Shown here: piece by piece, positions 24,221 to 36,082 of the stretch
Layout of the letters: each line of letters opens with the position of its first letter
Numbering within the stretch: the first letter of the stretch is position 1
Assembly: GCA_036426205.1 (NCBI GenBank)
Contig: CM071570.1
Span: 7,705,747 to 7,769,746 of the forward strand
Direction of reading: 5' to 3'
Source: Ascaphus truei
Taxonomy: Eukaryota > Chordata > Amphibia > Anura > Ascaphidae
DNA: 64,000 nucleotides
Position numbers and translations under genes: made by a program
The notes under the pieces: model-generated
Told to the model about the DNA's origin: nothing
Database searches by the model: none
The model's input: the letters and a program-made list of their open reading frames with translations, nothing else

Positions 24221-24754
24221 TGATAGATTTCAGTTTATGTCCTACGGAGGCTTCCGTAGCCAGTTCCTACAGCCGCAACCATAGCAGAGCAGAGAAGTGT
24301 CATCACTCTGCACCCCGGACGCGGGGCGGAACTACCTGCTGTTGGGGCTCATGCCTGAGTTACGTGGGAAGGCCAGGAGTTTATTGTGTATGTGAGTTCT
24401 TTGTTTATTTGTATTAATAAATGCCATTTGTTAAAGAACCTTACTGAGACCGTGCATCACTTGTCCCCCCCTTTCACTGCGGGACCGGGGAGAGACCCTC
24501 CCTGACTTCAGGCAACTAGAGAGAAATTTCCTGTTGGAGTATTGCTGGAGAGCCATCCCCTGCATCCAGTCTAAAAGCTTGGACGGGTTGAGTAAACAAC
24601 AAAGATACCAGAACCTCTACTATTACTCACACTGGGCCGTGTGAGTACATATGTATTAACATACTACCTATACCCAATTGATTTCCACACCTGAGTTTGG
24701 AGAAGTCAGGCCTTGATACCCGTTTAACCTGGTTCTTTTCTCACTCTGTTTACC

Positions 24755-24990
24755 TCATCTATGACCTTGTGCAATTTGCCACAAGAGACTCCAGGATGTG
24801 TGCATGAAAGCCTGATATATTTGGTCTTTTTCACTCTGTGGTAGGGAGTCAATAAAGGGTTCCCATTTTGTAAAAAAATTCTCAGGTTTTTGTTCCTTAT
24901 TGGTCCCAGTTTCCATTTTATCTAAGGTCATTAGCTGAGTGAGATATTTTAACCGTTTCCAAGTTTGGAGGTTCATACTTTACCCATTGC
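24755..24990 (-). pseudogene. L1-type LINE ORF2 C-terminal fragment, P2 mirror
   Basis: The mirror of 22,458-22,724. It reads FFTKWEPFIDSLPQSEKDQ on the minus strand and has indels relative to the other copy. Confidence 0.55.
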
Positions 24991-25996
24991 ACAATTATAG
25001 ACTTTAATATAGTAGTACTAGTATAGTATAATACCTGAAATCAATGCGGTTCAGCTCCAGAGACCCCCTGCTACATTAGTGTAATGTTACAAAATTAATA
25101 AAACCCCCGCGATCGCCTGTGAGAGGCACGCAGTTAGAGTGATTGATTCAGCCTCTAACTGCGCGTCTATTACAGGCAGGCAGACTACGTTAGTATTCAC
25201 ACAGCAGGGACCCAGCGATTGTACTCCAATGCGTTTAATTAGTCTGCCAGAAAACATTAATGAGGATCACGGGGTATATACACCGCAATTTCATTTTGTG
25301 ATGTTTTAAAAAAACGGCCGATGCAGCTTTATGTAATTTCAATTTTTCATGTTTTTTTTATTGTATTTTGTTATGTTTTTGCTTGTCCATTGACTGCAAT
25401 GTATTAATCTGTGCCCCATTAGGGTATAGATAGATACAGTGACAGGCAGTGAATTTTTCGGCAATCTTTTTTATTTCATTGTTATGTTTTCTATTTCTGT
25501 TGATTGTTTTGAGTTAATTGTCATGTATTTCTAGGGCTTGTTCTTATTAAATGTTTGGATTGTTAGGCGTTTGAGTAATTTTATTCTTCTGATGTTTAGG
25601 CTTTTTATTTATTTTATTCTTCTGGTTTTTATAGTAGGTGTTTGATTTATTTTATTCTTCTGGTGTTTAGGTGCTTGATTTCTTTTATTGTTCTGTTGTT
25701 TAGGTTTGGTTTCTTTTATTGATCTGGTGTTTAGGTGTTAGATTTATTGTATTCTTCTGGTGTTTAAGCGTTTGATTTATTTGATTGTTCTGGTGTTTAA
25801 GTGCTTGAATATTTTTTATTGTTGTGTATTTTTGGTGCTGTTGTTTTTTTAGGTTGCCCATTGACTGCTATAGTGGCTGATCATGCCCATTTTATATGGG
25901 CATGATGTGCCACTAAGCCAATCAATGGGTAGAGGGTGGGGATAGTTGCCCTAGGGTGGGCGGTTAGGCTGGCCCAGTGGGCAGCGGGGAAGGGGG

Positions 25997-26245
25997 GTTA
26001 ACCCTTAATTACTTTAGCGGTTACTAACCGATAAGGTGATTAAAGGGTTAGGCGCCATTAGATTGTATTTTTTATAGTTGTGTTCCTGCCAACGGAGGAC
26101 ATGGATGTGGAGGATAGTGATGAGGATGATTTTCATCCTGGCAGGGGGTAAGTATTTTAATTTACTTTATGCTGGCTGAATAATGTTTTACTTGAATAAG
26201 CAAATGAGCTACAGTATTATCCAGATCTGGATAATAGTAATTTTG
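25997..26245 (-). repeat. H2-acidic-H1 module, P2 right arm
   Basis: The mirror of the module at 21,205. H1 is at 25,997-26,050, the acidic block at about 26,095-26,150 and H2 at 26,213-26,240. Here the acidic block reads DMDVEDSDEDDFHPGRG on the plus strand and is followed directly by ggtaagtat, a good splice-donor match, so it may be a decayed exon of a transposon gene. That is inference. Confidence 0.65.
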
Positions 26246-26634
26246 CCCATTACTGTACTGTATGTGTTGGGCGCTTGTTGGGGTAGAGGAGGTGGGTGTT
26301 GCGTTGTTGTGTTTTTTAATGTTTCTTGAGGGTAGAGGGATTAGGTGAAGGGGTAGTTGCCCCAAAGGTGGGTGGTTAGGCCTACCGGGAGGGTAGCGGG
26401 GGTAGTTAACCCCTTCATTACCATAGCAGTTCCCCCCGGTATGGTAGTGAAGGGGTTAACCACTCCCGCAACGTTCCCGACAGGCCTAACCACCCACCCT
26501 GAGGCAACTACCGTCTTTATCCTCCTCCTCTGAGCCCAATAAACAGGCTATTCAAATTGAACTCCTTCATTGCCTTAGCGGCTATCCGCTAAGGTAATGT
26601 AGCTGTTTTTATTTTCATTTTAATACTAGTGTAT

Positions 26635-28100
26635 GTGAGCAGGGGGTCTCCGGAGCAGAACCACATTGATTTCAGGTCCGGAGACCCCCTGCTTCCAAGA
26701 TACAGTCCCCGGTATGGGGTGCTGTTATCCCTCTGCAATGTTTAAATGTCCCGCGTCACATGATCAGGACATTAAACATGTAGGAGATACAGGCACCCCG
26801 TATCAGGGCTTGTATCTCGGGAAGTTGGGGTCCCCAGAACTGAAATCAACACGGTTCTGCTCCGGGGACCCCCTGCTCATGCACACTAGTATTAAAATTA
26901 AAATAAAACACTGCGGTCACCTGCGAGAGCTGTGCAGGGAGAGGCAGCTCTCCCTGTGCAGCTCACATTGCGAGAAAATCGCAGGTGGGAGAACTTATAA
27001 AAATTCTCTGATGACTTTGCTGCTATGGTTTAGGCATTTTCCCATCGCATGGTTTGAGATGGTTTCAGATTCTTTCTGAATACTGTTATAACTCAGTTGA
27101 CAAACTGTTTGACGTGAGCAGGGTGTTCTCTGGAGCAGGACCGCATTGATTTCAGGTCCGCGGACCCACTGATTCCAGAGATACAGGCACAGATATGGGG
27201 TGCCGGCATCTACTATGCGTATTAATGTCCTGGTTACGTGAAGCGGGAAATTTAAACATTGCATGGGGATACCGGCACCCCATAACAGTTAAAAATTCTG
27301 TGGTAATGAAGGGGTAAACTCCTCCTGCAACCTTCCCAGTAGGCCTAACCACCCACCCTGCACCAAGTACCTCTTTCACTCAACCCCTCTGCCCTCAATA
27401 AACCTGCTGTTGTGCCTTACCCCATTCCTTGCCTTGGTTGCTAGCCGCTAAGGTAATAAAGCTGCCTTAATGTAATTTTTAATACTAGTGTATGGGAGCA
27501 GGGGGCTTCTGACCTAAACCGCTTTGATTTCTGCCTCAGGGACCTCTGCTTCCCGAGTTACAGGCCCCGGTATGAGGTATGATGTGCCAGTATCGCTGCC
27601 ATTTTTAAATCATTCTCGTCACGTGACCGGGGTATTGAAATACTGGAGGAGATACCGGCACACCATACCGGGGCATATAACTCGGGAAGCAGGGGGTCCC
27701 CCAGGCTAAAATCAATGTGGTTCAGCTCAGGAGACCCCCTGCTCCCTCACACTATTAGTAAAAATGTAATTAAAGCAGCTTCATTACCTTAGCCGATAGC
27801 CACTACTGCAATTGGTTTTTTAATTTTATTTTATGGGGGTTTTGATTAGTGTGCGGGAGCAGGGGGTCTTCTGAGGTGGACCGCGTTGATTTCAGCCTCG
27901 GGGACCCCCTACTTCCCAAGATACAGGCCTCATTATGGGGTGCCGGTATCTTACTGCAGGATTTAAATCCCCCGGTCACGTGACGTAGGAGATTTAAAAG
28001 CACAGGGGATACCGGAACCTCATACCAGGGCCAGTATCACGGGAAATAGGTGGTCCCCAAGGCTGAAATCAATGCGGTTCAGCTTAGGAAACCCACTGCT
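26635..28100. repeat. mirror array of palindromic gagcaggggg units
   Basis: The P2 right-arm counterpart of the array at 19,370-20,830, with units near 26,635-26,885, 27,110-27,300, 27,490-27,755 and 27,855-28,100. Each has a central cacgtgac-type box. Confidence 0.7.
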
Positions 28101-29569
28101 GACATACACTATTATCAAAATTTATATTTTAACTGCACGATCACCTGTAGGAGCCGTGCATTGAGACACAGCGTCTCCATGCAGCACTGCCAGGGTAATT
28201 TTTTTTCTATCAGTTTCCGCTCGCCAGGATTTATAGCGCGATAGCACTGGTAAAAAAAACAGTCGTGCGATAGTACATTTTTTTATTGACCTTTAAAAAA
28301 ATGGTGTTCATTCTTAGTGAGTACCATTTGTGCCATCATGTTTTAGTGCGCGATAAATCAATGCATAGTCGGGTGCCAATGCCCTGATTTTATCACAGCT
28401 TTGTGAATCTGCCCCATTATGAGGCCGTCAGAAAGAAATACATATTTTGAAAATAACTGAGGTCACAGTAAATATAAATAGTAGTGGAGACATGCCAGCA
28501 ATAGTCTTGTGTTGAGATGAGAGGTCTGGGTTAGAAAATGTCCTCCCTTCCAGCGCAGTTCGAATTCAGAATCCATGGCCAGTCGGTGTTGTGTTGCTCA
28601 CTTGTTCCACTCCTGTTGAACTCCCTGTTAAACTCTACATTGCTTGCCACTTAAAAAGGGCCACTTTAAAGAAGATCTTAACATGTAGACTGCTGCCCCT
28701 GCAGATTGCTGCTTCCCCATCCTGTCCCTCTCTATGTAGGTCTAAGACATCACCTGACTTAATTAAGTTCTACCCAGACAGCTCAATTAGCACGTTAGGC
28801 ACATAACATCTGTTTTATTTCTAATCAGACAGTTGTCCTACCCAGGTGTTAGCAGTTGAAATGACTAAAATATGTACAGCAGGGGGTGAGTTGGAGACAG
28901 GATTAATATATTAGCAGTAGTAGATATAGTTATTAAATAATTACATTATTGAATGGTATTATTAAATTCAATTAGACATGTTGCATTTAATTTAAAAAAA
29001 GCTATTGATAAAATCTTTAATATGATTAAAATATAATAAGTAACAACAACTCATAATTATTGAATATGTCTATGATTGATGAAGAAAATAAAATGCAATA
29101 TGGCATATTGCATATTCATTTGTAAAAAGGCCATTAACAAAGCCTTTAACTGTTGAAACATTATGACATTGAATAATTAAGTCATAATTAGTAAATATGT
29201 CTATGATTGATTACTGAAATAGCATGCAATTTGACATTGTATTACATAGTTACACAGTAGAAGAGGTTGAAAAAATGCATATATCCTTTGAGTTCAACTA
29301 TGTTAAATTTAGACGACAGATACTTATCCTATATTTGTATTTACGGTATATTGATCCAAAGGAAGGAAGGCAAACAAAAACCCCAGTGAAACATTATACA
29401 ATGATGTCTCATAAGAGGAATTTTGTATTCCTTCCTGACTCCAATAACGGCAATAATAATTCTCCCTGAATTAACATCCTTCCTATGTTTACTTATTTGG
29501 TATATCCCTGTATACCTTTCATTTCCATAAAGATGTCAAACTTTTTTTTTTAAAGATACCTATTGTATC

Positions 29570-30148
29570 TTTTCTTCTAGGGGAGGAGGAGCGCTGATGT
29601 GCTCAGTGGTATATGTAATTATAAGATAAAAGCAAATATAGTGCAGATGGTTGATACTGGTTATATATCAATCTCTAAGCTCTAAGTGGTTGCACTCACA
29701 AAACTTCTTGTCATAATAAGTATGTCAGAGATTCTTCTCTCCTTGATTGGAGCCCTTGTAATGGATAGATGCAATAGGTCTCAGGATACCCCTCAGTACG
29801 TGTATTAGGTCGACATGAAAAGGATAAAAGCCACAATAGTGCATACTATTTGACCAAATATATTCAGATTAAAATACCAAGAGTAGTTACACTCACATTT
29901 TCAATAAAGTAAACAGGCGTTGGAGAGAACCGCCGAGAATGGAAGGACCCCGTCGGTGTAGGCTTCTTCGCGTCTCACTCGCGTCTCACCCTCTGGTTTC
30001 CGCATGCGTCACATCCGGGGCAGCGTCACAGGTAATGGCGGAAGCGCGCCCAGCCTCAGAGATCAGCTCCGATTGCCAGTCCTTCAGCTCTCCGGTTCTC
30101 CAGCAACGCTAACTCAACGCGTTTCGCTGATGCTTCGTCAGGAGTTAT
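29570..30148 (-). mobile_element. 579-bp insertion with terminal hammerhead-like ribozyme
   Basis: A 10-bp repeat (ctattgtatc) at 29,560-29,569 and 30,149-30,158 brackets this segment, and joining the outer sequences restores LINE continuity, so it is a younger insertion. On the minus strand the element begins with a hammerhead-like motif (30,110-30,147), continues through CpG-rich sequence with promoter-like content (29,930-30,110), then two diverged units of about 190 bp that each contain atagtgca and a cactcaca box, and ends near ctagaagaaaa. It encodes no protein. I infer a non-autonomous retroelement, either derived from a Penelope-like element or retrozyme-like. Confidence 0.7.
30110..30147 (-). 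ncRNA. hammerhead-like self-cleaving ribozyme, type I
   Basis: Read on the minus strand the parts occur in hammerhead order. The stem I strand UAACUC (30,142-30,147) is followed by the core CUGACGA (30,135-30,141), which matches CUGANGA. A short stem II region follows (A, then GC-AUCA-GC, 30,126-30,134), then GAAA (30,122-30,125). Stem III is formed by the self-complementary ACGCGU, leaving a GUU triplet as the NUH cleavage site. The second stem I strand GAGUUA (30,110-30,115) pairs with all six bases of the first. Short self-complementary stem III is known from hammerheads in Penelope-like elements, which are proposed to work as dimers. Stem II is weak and has an extra A, so activity is uncertain. 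Confidence 0.7.
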
Positions 30149-31789
30149 CTATTGTATCGGCCATCACAGGGTAAGGAATTCCACATATTAACTGCCCTTA
30201 CTGTAAAGAACCCTTTCCTTTCTTGCTGCTGAAATCTCCTTTCCTGCAACCTTAAGGGATGACCCTGTGTCATTTGTACTGCCCTTGGGATGAATAGTTC
30301 TTTTGAAAGCTTCTTGTATTAACCCTGAATATATTTGAAAATATGTAGTTATTATATCCCTCTTAGACACCTCTTTTCTAATGTAAACAAATCTAATTTA
30401 GCTAGCCTCTCCTCATACGTCAGATTCTCCATCCCTTTTATTAATTTGGTGGATCTTCTCTGCAATTTTTCTAGTTACATAATGTCTTTTGTATAGAGTG
30501 GTGCCCAAAACTGTATTCCATATTAAAGGTGGTGTGGTCTTACTAATGCTTAATAAAGGATCATAATTATGCTTACTTCCCTTCCATCCATTCCCCGTTT
30601 AATGCAAGATAAGATCTTGTTTGCCTTTATCGCTATTGCCTCATTTTGGGCACTATTGCTATACCGTCTGCTTATTATTACTTCTCCATTAAGGATTCTC
30701 TTAATTTATACCCATTTAAGTTGTAAGTAGTCCATGTATTCTTGTTTCCCAAATACATACCTTACATTTATCTGTATTAGATCTCATCTGCCATTTACCT
30801 GCCCAAGTTTCCAGTATATTCAAGTCCTTCTGGAAAGAAATTAAAATGTTCTCTGATTTTACTACCTGACATAATTTATTGTCATAAGCAAAGATGGTGA
30901 CTTTGCTCTCTATGCCAACCTCAAGGTCATTAATAAACAAGTTAAAAGCAGTTGTGCCAGTATCAAACCTTCAGGTACTCCACTTACAACTTTAGCCCAG
31001 CCTGACAAATCTCTGTTGTCTATCTGTCAACCAGTTTCCAATCCACGTTCAAATACTTTTACTGAGACCAATTTCCTTTATTTAGTAAAAAAAACCTTTG
31101 CAAAATCTGAGCAGACAACATAAACTGCACTACCCTGATCTAAATTCCTACTTACCTCCTCAAAGAAAGTAATATGGTTAGTTTGGCATGAACTATCCTT
31201 CATAAATCCATACCGACTATTACTAAGAATATCTCACACTGCAAGTGTCCTATATTCTCTTTTCTAATATTTTTGTTATCAGGGTACATGAAGATCTATT
31301 TATGGGTTGATCTAACTGTCTATTGCAATCCATTTTTAATTTTTAATTTTTGCTAATTTGATTGCCCTTTTGCCACTTTTGTTACATTCCTTATAATTCT
31401 GACACGATGCCTCCGTCCCTTCTGACTTTAAGAACCTAAATGCCTCTCTGTTCTTTTCATTTCCTCCCCCCCTAACTGTTTTTCTAGCCACATTGGTTTA
31501 GACATAATTTTTTTATATTTAGTACCCAAGGATTCACACTAATAAATGTGTTTATCTAACAATGTTTAAAAGACTGCCCAATTATCGTCTAAAAAAAATT
31601 CTGACAAAAATGTCATCCCAATGTATTCCTTGTAAATTATTTGTAAAATCTGCTTTTTAAAATGTTAAGTCTTTGTTGAACCTGTATAATTTGGCTTTCG
31701 ATAATTTATTTGAAATGTGACCATGTTATGATCACAGTTTCCCAAATGTTCCCTGACTTGAATATTTGTTAATACTTCTATATTATTTG

Positions 31790-32960
31790 TGTAGCATTGT
31801 TTCCCCCGCCCTGTGGGAGATGTGGCAGCTACTGTGTGTGTGGTGCTTTAGTTGTGGCTCACAGGATTCCTGAACCTTCGCTGCTGGGAGCCTGGGGTGT
31901 ACCTGATCTGTCTGATGACAATGCCTCCACCTGTGAAGGATCCTAGCACTGCTGGATACCCCCTTGCATAGGACCCAATGCAATAGACACACACTTGTAT
32001 ATAATAACAGTTTACTGAACACAGGTAAAACTAGGAATATCACTATCCCACATACATTATAGGCCTCGCACGGCCGTAACCCCACAGTGCCCTCAAACCG
32101 TAGTCTCCACACCCTGATTGGATTCCCCCAAGGTACTGAGGTGCCCCTGAGCACTCAACCTCCCTGGTGTCCACAAGATACAACCCAACCAATGTGTGTG
32201 ACAGCGCTGCATACAGTAACTGAAAGTGTTGTAGTTGGTGCACATTGTGAGGTACCTGCCCAGGTGCTCCAGCACCGGGTATAGCCAAAAAGCAAAAGGG
32301 ATCCGTTAATCCAGTGACATCGTCGTCAGCGAAGCTTCCAACTCTGCGTTAGATGGGTTCCAGCTGGATGGTCCCACCATGAAGAGAGTCTATATTGGTG
32401 TGGTGGTCTGGTCCCCGACCACTGGATTGCAAGTCTGCCGCCACATCCTGGCTGTGTCTCTCACACTTGGCACTACAGGGGCAGTGTCCCTATCCAATGG
32501 GCCTGTCCCTGTAGCAGCCACAAACTTGCAGGGTAGTTGGGGCCTAGCTGGGGCATATAGATGATCTCTGCCCTACTGCAGGGGTCACTGAAACCCTGCA
32601 CACACAACCTCACCTCTCTGTGACCCAGTTCTGACTGTCATGGCTCGCAGTGTGCCAAATGTATCAATGTGTGCAGCAGTGTGCAGCAGCCCTATTGGCT
32701 GTACTGGACCATGTGGCTTCTGGGAACTGTAGATCTCCCACAGGGGATTATCTCTAATGGCCGCCACTTCTACTTGCACTGCACATGCGCAAGGAGTCCC
32801 AAGATGGCCGACACAACTATTGGGTCATTGCGCATGCGCAAAAAGTACTGTACATGCGTGCGCATTCCAAGATGGTAGCCCCCGTAGCCGGGTGCGCAGC
32901 GGACCTCCAGCAACCCACTCGCCTGACACAACCTTCATGCTCCTATCGGTGGCTCCCCCG
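31790..32960 (+). mobile_element. non-coding repeat family R, diverged copy
   Basis: The order ggctcacaggatt, cctccacctgtgaaggatcc, caaatgtatc, gcagccctattggct and gcatgcgc strings matches the 6,430-8,460 copy in P1. CpG-rich motifs such as ttgcgcatgcgcaa (32,826) are palindromic. A segment with cacacttggcactacagggg occurs at about 32,460 and again at 33,056, so part of the element is duplicated locally. Open frames up to 168 codons across 32,785-33,554 overlap on both strands and lack recognisable domains. I treat them as chance frames in GC-rich sequence. Confidence 0.5.
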
Positions 32961-33535
32961 CTATACAGAGGTAAGCGGAGAACCAAGGTGGGAGCCAAGG
33001 GGTAGACCCAGTGTACCGGATTTCCAGTCTGCCGCCGCGTCCTGGCTGTGTCCCTCACACTTGGCACTACAGGGGCAGTGTCAATGTGTGGAGCAGGGGA
33101 AAGCTACAGCCCAATTGGCTGTACTGGGCCATGTGGTATTGCACCTGTTACATTTAGATGTCATGCTAATCTCACTGCTCCAGTCTATGGGGCCTATGCA
33201 GAGAGCAGCGAGAAGCGCAATCTCGCCAGGTTTTCGCCAAATATGCAATATCTCGCCAGTTTTAAAACCCGCCATATGCAGGTAGCCCCGATCAGCATCT
33301 CGCCGCTGATCGCGCCAATAAAATGGAGATATGTTCTCCAAATCGCCCCGCCAACAAAAGTTGGCAAAAAGCTGGAGCTGAGTGGCGAGAGGGGACATAA
33401 AAAAAGAAACAGGCCCTTTTCCTGGCTCGGATTGATGCCGGGGGGCTCCAGAGCTGATACCCAGGAATATAAGCACCGGACTCCCCCGACATGCATCCGA
33501 AGCAGGAAAAATGCATGTACAGCCCACTTCATTAC

Positions 33536-33815
33536 CTTAGCAGCTAACTGCTGAGGCAATGAAGGGGTTAACCCACCGTGCCAGCTTTATTGTGGATAGC
33601 GGGGGTGGGTGAAGGGGGTATTTGGCCCTTGGTGTGAGTTTAGGGCTTGCGGGGGTGTTGCGGGTGCAGTTAACCCCTTCACGACCGTAGCAGTTAATAC
33701 CGCAACGGTCATGAAGGGGTTAACCCCTCCCGCTACCCCCCGCAAGCCCTAAACAAACCACCGTTGGGGCTAATACCCCCTTCACCTACACCCGCTAACC
33801 ACAATAAAAAAAAAC
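33536..33815. repeat. palindromic repeat with two H1-type hairpins
   Basis: An H1-like hairpin at 33,536-33,572 is followed by a larger imperfect palindrome centred near 33,695. Its core (33,669-33,724) carries ttaaccccttca and tgaaggggttaa arms around a gcagttaataccgc loop. The flanking parts, tagggcttgcggg and cccgcaagcccta, are also complementary. Confidence 0.7.
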
Positions 33816-33877
33816 ACACACAGCAGCCCCACAATAAATCAATAACTCTAAATAAATAAATAATTAAATGAATATAA

Positions 33878-33900
33878 ATATATATATATATATATATAAC
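33878..33900. repeat. (AT)n microsatellite
   Basis: A short AT tract between the palindromic repeat and P3. Confidence 0.8.
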
Positions 33901-34093
33901 AACAACCCCTACAACCCCTAACATACACATATATGCACATCACTGATACTCTAGGCCGGCGGGGGCCCTCTGGTGCTACCCGCAGGCCTGCAGTACCAAT
34001 TATGTGCCCCCCCCCCAAATTAATGAATAAACACATACATACTTTTAAAGAAATTACCCCCCCCCCCACTAACACATACAATATAGTTATGGC

Positions 34094-34350
34094 CACAATT
34101 ACTATTATCCACAAAGGGATAATAGTGAATGTGGCTATTTTAAATACATAAACAGCAATAAATACATTAAATACATATAGCACTTACCCATTACCGGTTG
34201 CCACGATGAAGGCCATCCTCATCTTCATCCTGCCCATGCCCCCTCTGCTGCTGCAAAACAGACACAAGAATGAAAACATCCAATGTAATGTCCCCTAACC
34301 CCTTAATCACCATAGCGGTTATTAACCGCTACAGTCATTAAAGGGTTAAC
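34094..34350 (+). repeat. H2-acidic-H1 module at the outer end of P3 left arm
   Basis: H2 (actattatcc ... ggataatagt) is at 34,098-34,128, the acidic block at about 34,205-34,265 and H1 at 34,298-34,350. In the P3 right arm the H1 and acidic parts recur at 39,073-39,236, but H2 is missing because the arm match stops just before it. Confidence 0.7.
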
Positions 34351-34902
34351 CCACCCTCACCCACCACTCGGGACGCCTAAATACCCTCCCACACTAACCC
34401 CCCACCCCGTGAGGCCTAACCACCCTCACCCACTACCCACAAGGGAGGCCTACCCACATACCGTTGGGGAACCCGGGAACCCCCCCCCCCACCCCCAGTA
34501 CCCACAATAAAAACAATACATTGGCCCACAATAAACATCATTATATTTAATAAATACATTACCCACCCCCTGTGCCCCCCCTAAATACAAGATTTATCCT
34601 TTTACAAACAGGGTTCATAACGCAGCACCACGCGAGTCCCCGATGGGCTGGCGGGGCACCTGACAGACCTACAGGGTACCAGCAGCCCTTTTCAAACAGG
34701 TTCTGGAGGCCTGCTGGTGGGTCCTGCCAAGCGCCATGGCCCCCAGGTGGTCTCCTTGGTGCACCGTGGACCACAATTGGGTCCCCACGGTAGGCTCAAG
34801 GATGTCTGGGAGCCCCGGGTCAGACCCACAGGAGTCTGCGGGGCCTCGGGTGGTTCCCACGGGGGTCTGGGGAACTCACGAGTGCTCACTACGGTTCCGC
34901 AG

Positions 34903-35056
34903 TGCCCCCACAGATGTGGGACCACCGCTACATCCCCGCACCTATGGGTGAGCGGTGCCCTCACGGATGTGGGACCACCGCTTCATCCCCGCAGACTACG
35001 GGTCCGCGGTGCCCCCACAGATGTAAGGCCACCTCTTCATCCCCACATGTGTCACC
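34903..35056 (+). repeat. 54-bp GC-rich tandem repeat, about three copies
   Basis: Units begin gccccacagatgtggg or similar at about 34,903, 34,956 and 35,010, each continuing with accaccgct and catccccgca. The mirrored site in the P3 right arm (about 38,505-38,560) has a single unit, so the array expanded in one arm only, or contracted in the other. Confidence 0.8.
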
Positions 35057-35228
35057 CGTGGAACCACCAGCCTGATACCGGTGAGATACCCGAGGAGACC
35101 GCAGGTGGTCTCCATAGGTCTCAAGCGGAACCACGGAACAAACCCTGAATGAAAAAAAAATAAACCAGGCCATACATTCAATACATAACCCCCCCCCCCC
35201 AACACCTACAGTACAATAATGTGCAAAA

Positions 35229-35470
35229 ATAACTATTATCCAGATAGGGAAATAGATTATTTGCCATTATTAAAAACATTAACTAGCATATTCAAAGAAA
35301 TAAAGTACTACTGACCTATCAAATAAGAAGTCTCAGTCGCCAGCAACATCTTGTGCTGCCCCAAAAAAACATAGCCAATACAAAGCCAATCATGCAATTA
35401 CATTCAGATATCAATTAACCCCCTTAAATACCATATCGGATAATAACCGCAAAGGTAATAAGGGGTAAGC
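35229..35470 (+). repeat. H2-H1 module, second copy in P3 left arm
   Basis: H2 (aactattatccag) is at 35,229-35,262 and H1 at 35,416-35,468, with the 187-bp spacing seen in other modules. The acidic block between them is too diverged to translate. The mirror is at 38,115-38,360. Confidence 0.6.
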
Positions 35471-36082
35471 CACACTGGCCCGATACCCACCCTTCATATG
35501 AATTTGTACATTGGCTTCATCATGCAAATTATATATCAGATATATATATATACACACACACACACACATGATGAACCAATTACAAATAAATGTAGAAGGG
35601 TATCAAAACATGCTTGTACTAAATACACTTTCATAAATACACACTACAATACAATTTATCTTTTTCATTAATCTAACTGATATTACAATCAAAAAGATCA
35701 AATGCCAATCAAAAAACCTCAATCACTATCAACCACATTGCATTACATTGTATATATGATGCATACAATCTAAGCACCATATACATTCTGCAAATGAATC
35801 TTAACAATAACATTGCACGCAAAATTCTGATAACTCCAAACAAGTATACTATTGTAACTAATCCGGTAAACATAAATCAATTACCATTCATTAAAGACAT
35901 CCCTAAACAATTAACATTCCATCCCTAACAATTAAACAATGAACTAAACAGTCTGGTAACCACAGGATGCGGCAATGCAGAGCACAGCGAGACAACAGGA
36001 TTCCACAGGACAGCAGCGGTAAGGTAAAAAAGATTCTTTATTGACACGTCATGGTGCAGACAGGGATGGGTGCAAAATCTCC

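Larger units (their letters stand above)
24230..29116 (-). repeat. giant inverted repeat P2, right arm
   Basis: The reverse complement of 18,345-23,155. At its inner end (24,232-24,730) it carries a second direct copy of the first half of the spacer unit. The left arm inner end (22,730-23,150) is the inverted version of that same half. Confidence 0.9.
29230..31785 (-). pseudogene. L2/CR1-type LINE, 3' half, interrupted
   Basis: On the minus strand this follows the reverse transcriptase and C-terminal part of an L2/CR1-group (Jockey superfamily) LINE of a type very common in frogs. Recognisable segments are FINDLEVGIESKVTIFA at about 30,885-30,937, QMRSNTDKCKV at about 30,745-30,777, a stretch reading DGREVSIIMIL near 30,560-30,600, and FFTVRAVNMWNSLP near 30,170-30,215. 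The motif that should read FADD is FAYD (about 30,883), so a catalytic aspartate is lost, and several stops and frameshifts are present. The 3' tail near 29,230-29,290 contains acatagttacacagtag. The copy is split by the insertion at 29,570-30,148. Confidence 0.85.
34128..35946 (+). repeat. inverted repeat P3, left arm
   Basis: Matched in reverse complement by about 37,648-39,285. Landmarks are tgggtaggcctcc at 38,968 with its complement near 34,448, the GC-rich segment 34,640-35,150 with 38,440-38,840, and cattccatccctaac at about 35,915 with its complement near 37,660. The arms differ by substitutions as well as indels and by a tandem expansion at 34,903-35,056, so P3 looks older or better sequenced than P1 and P2. 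Confidence 0.85.

Noticed and set aside
32785..33559. Overlapping frames of 120-168 codons on both strands
   Set aside because: Compositional frames in CpG-rich repeat sequence. No motif, no supporting start context, and both strands open at once.
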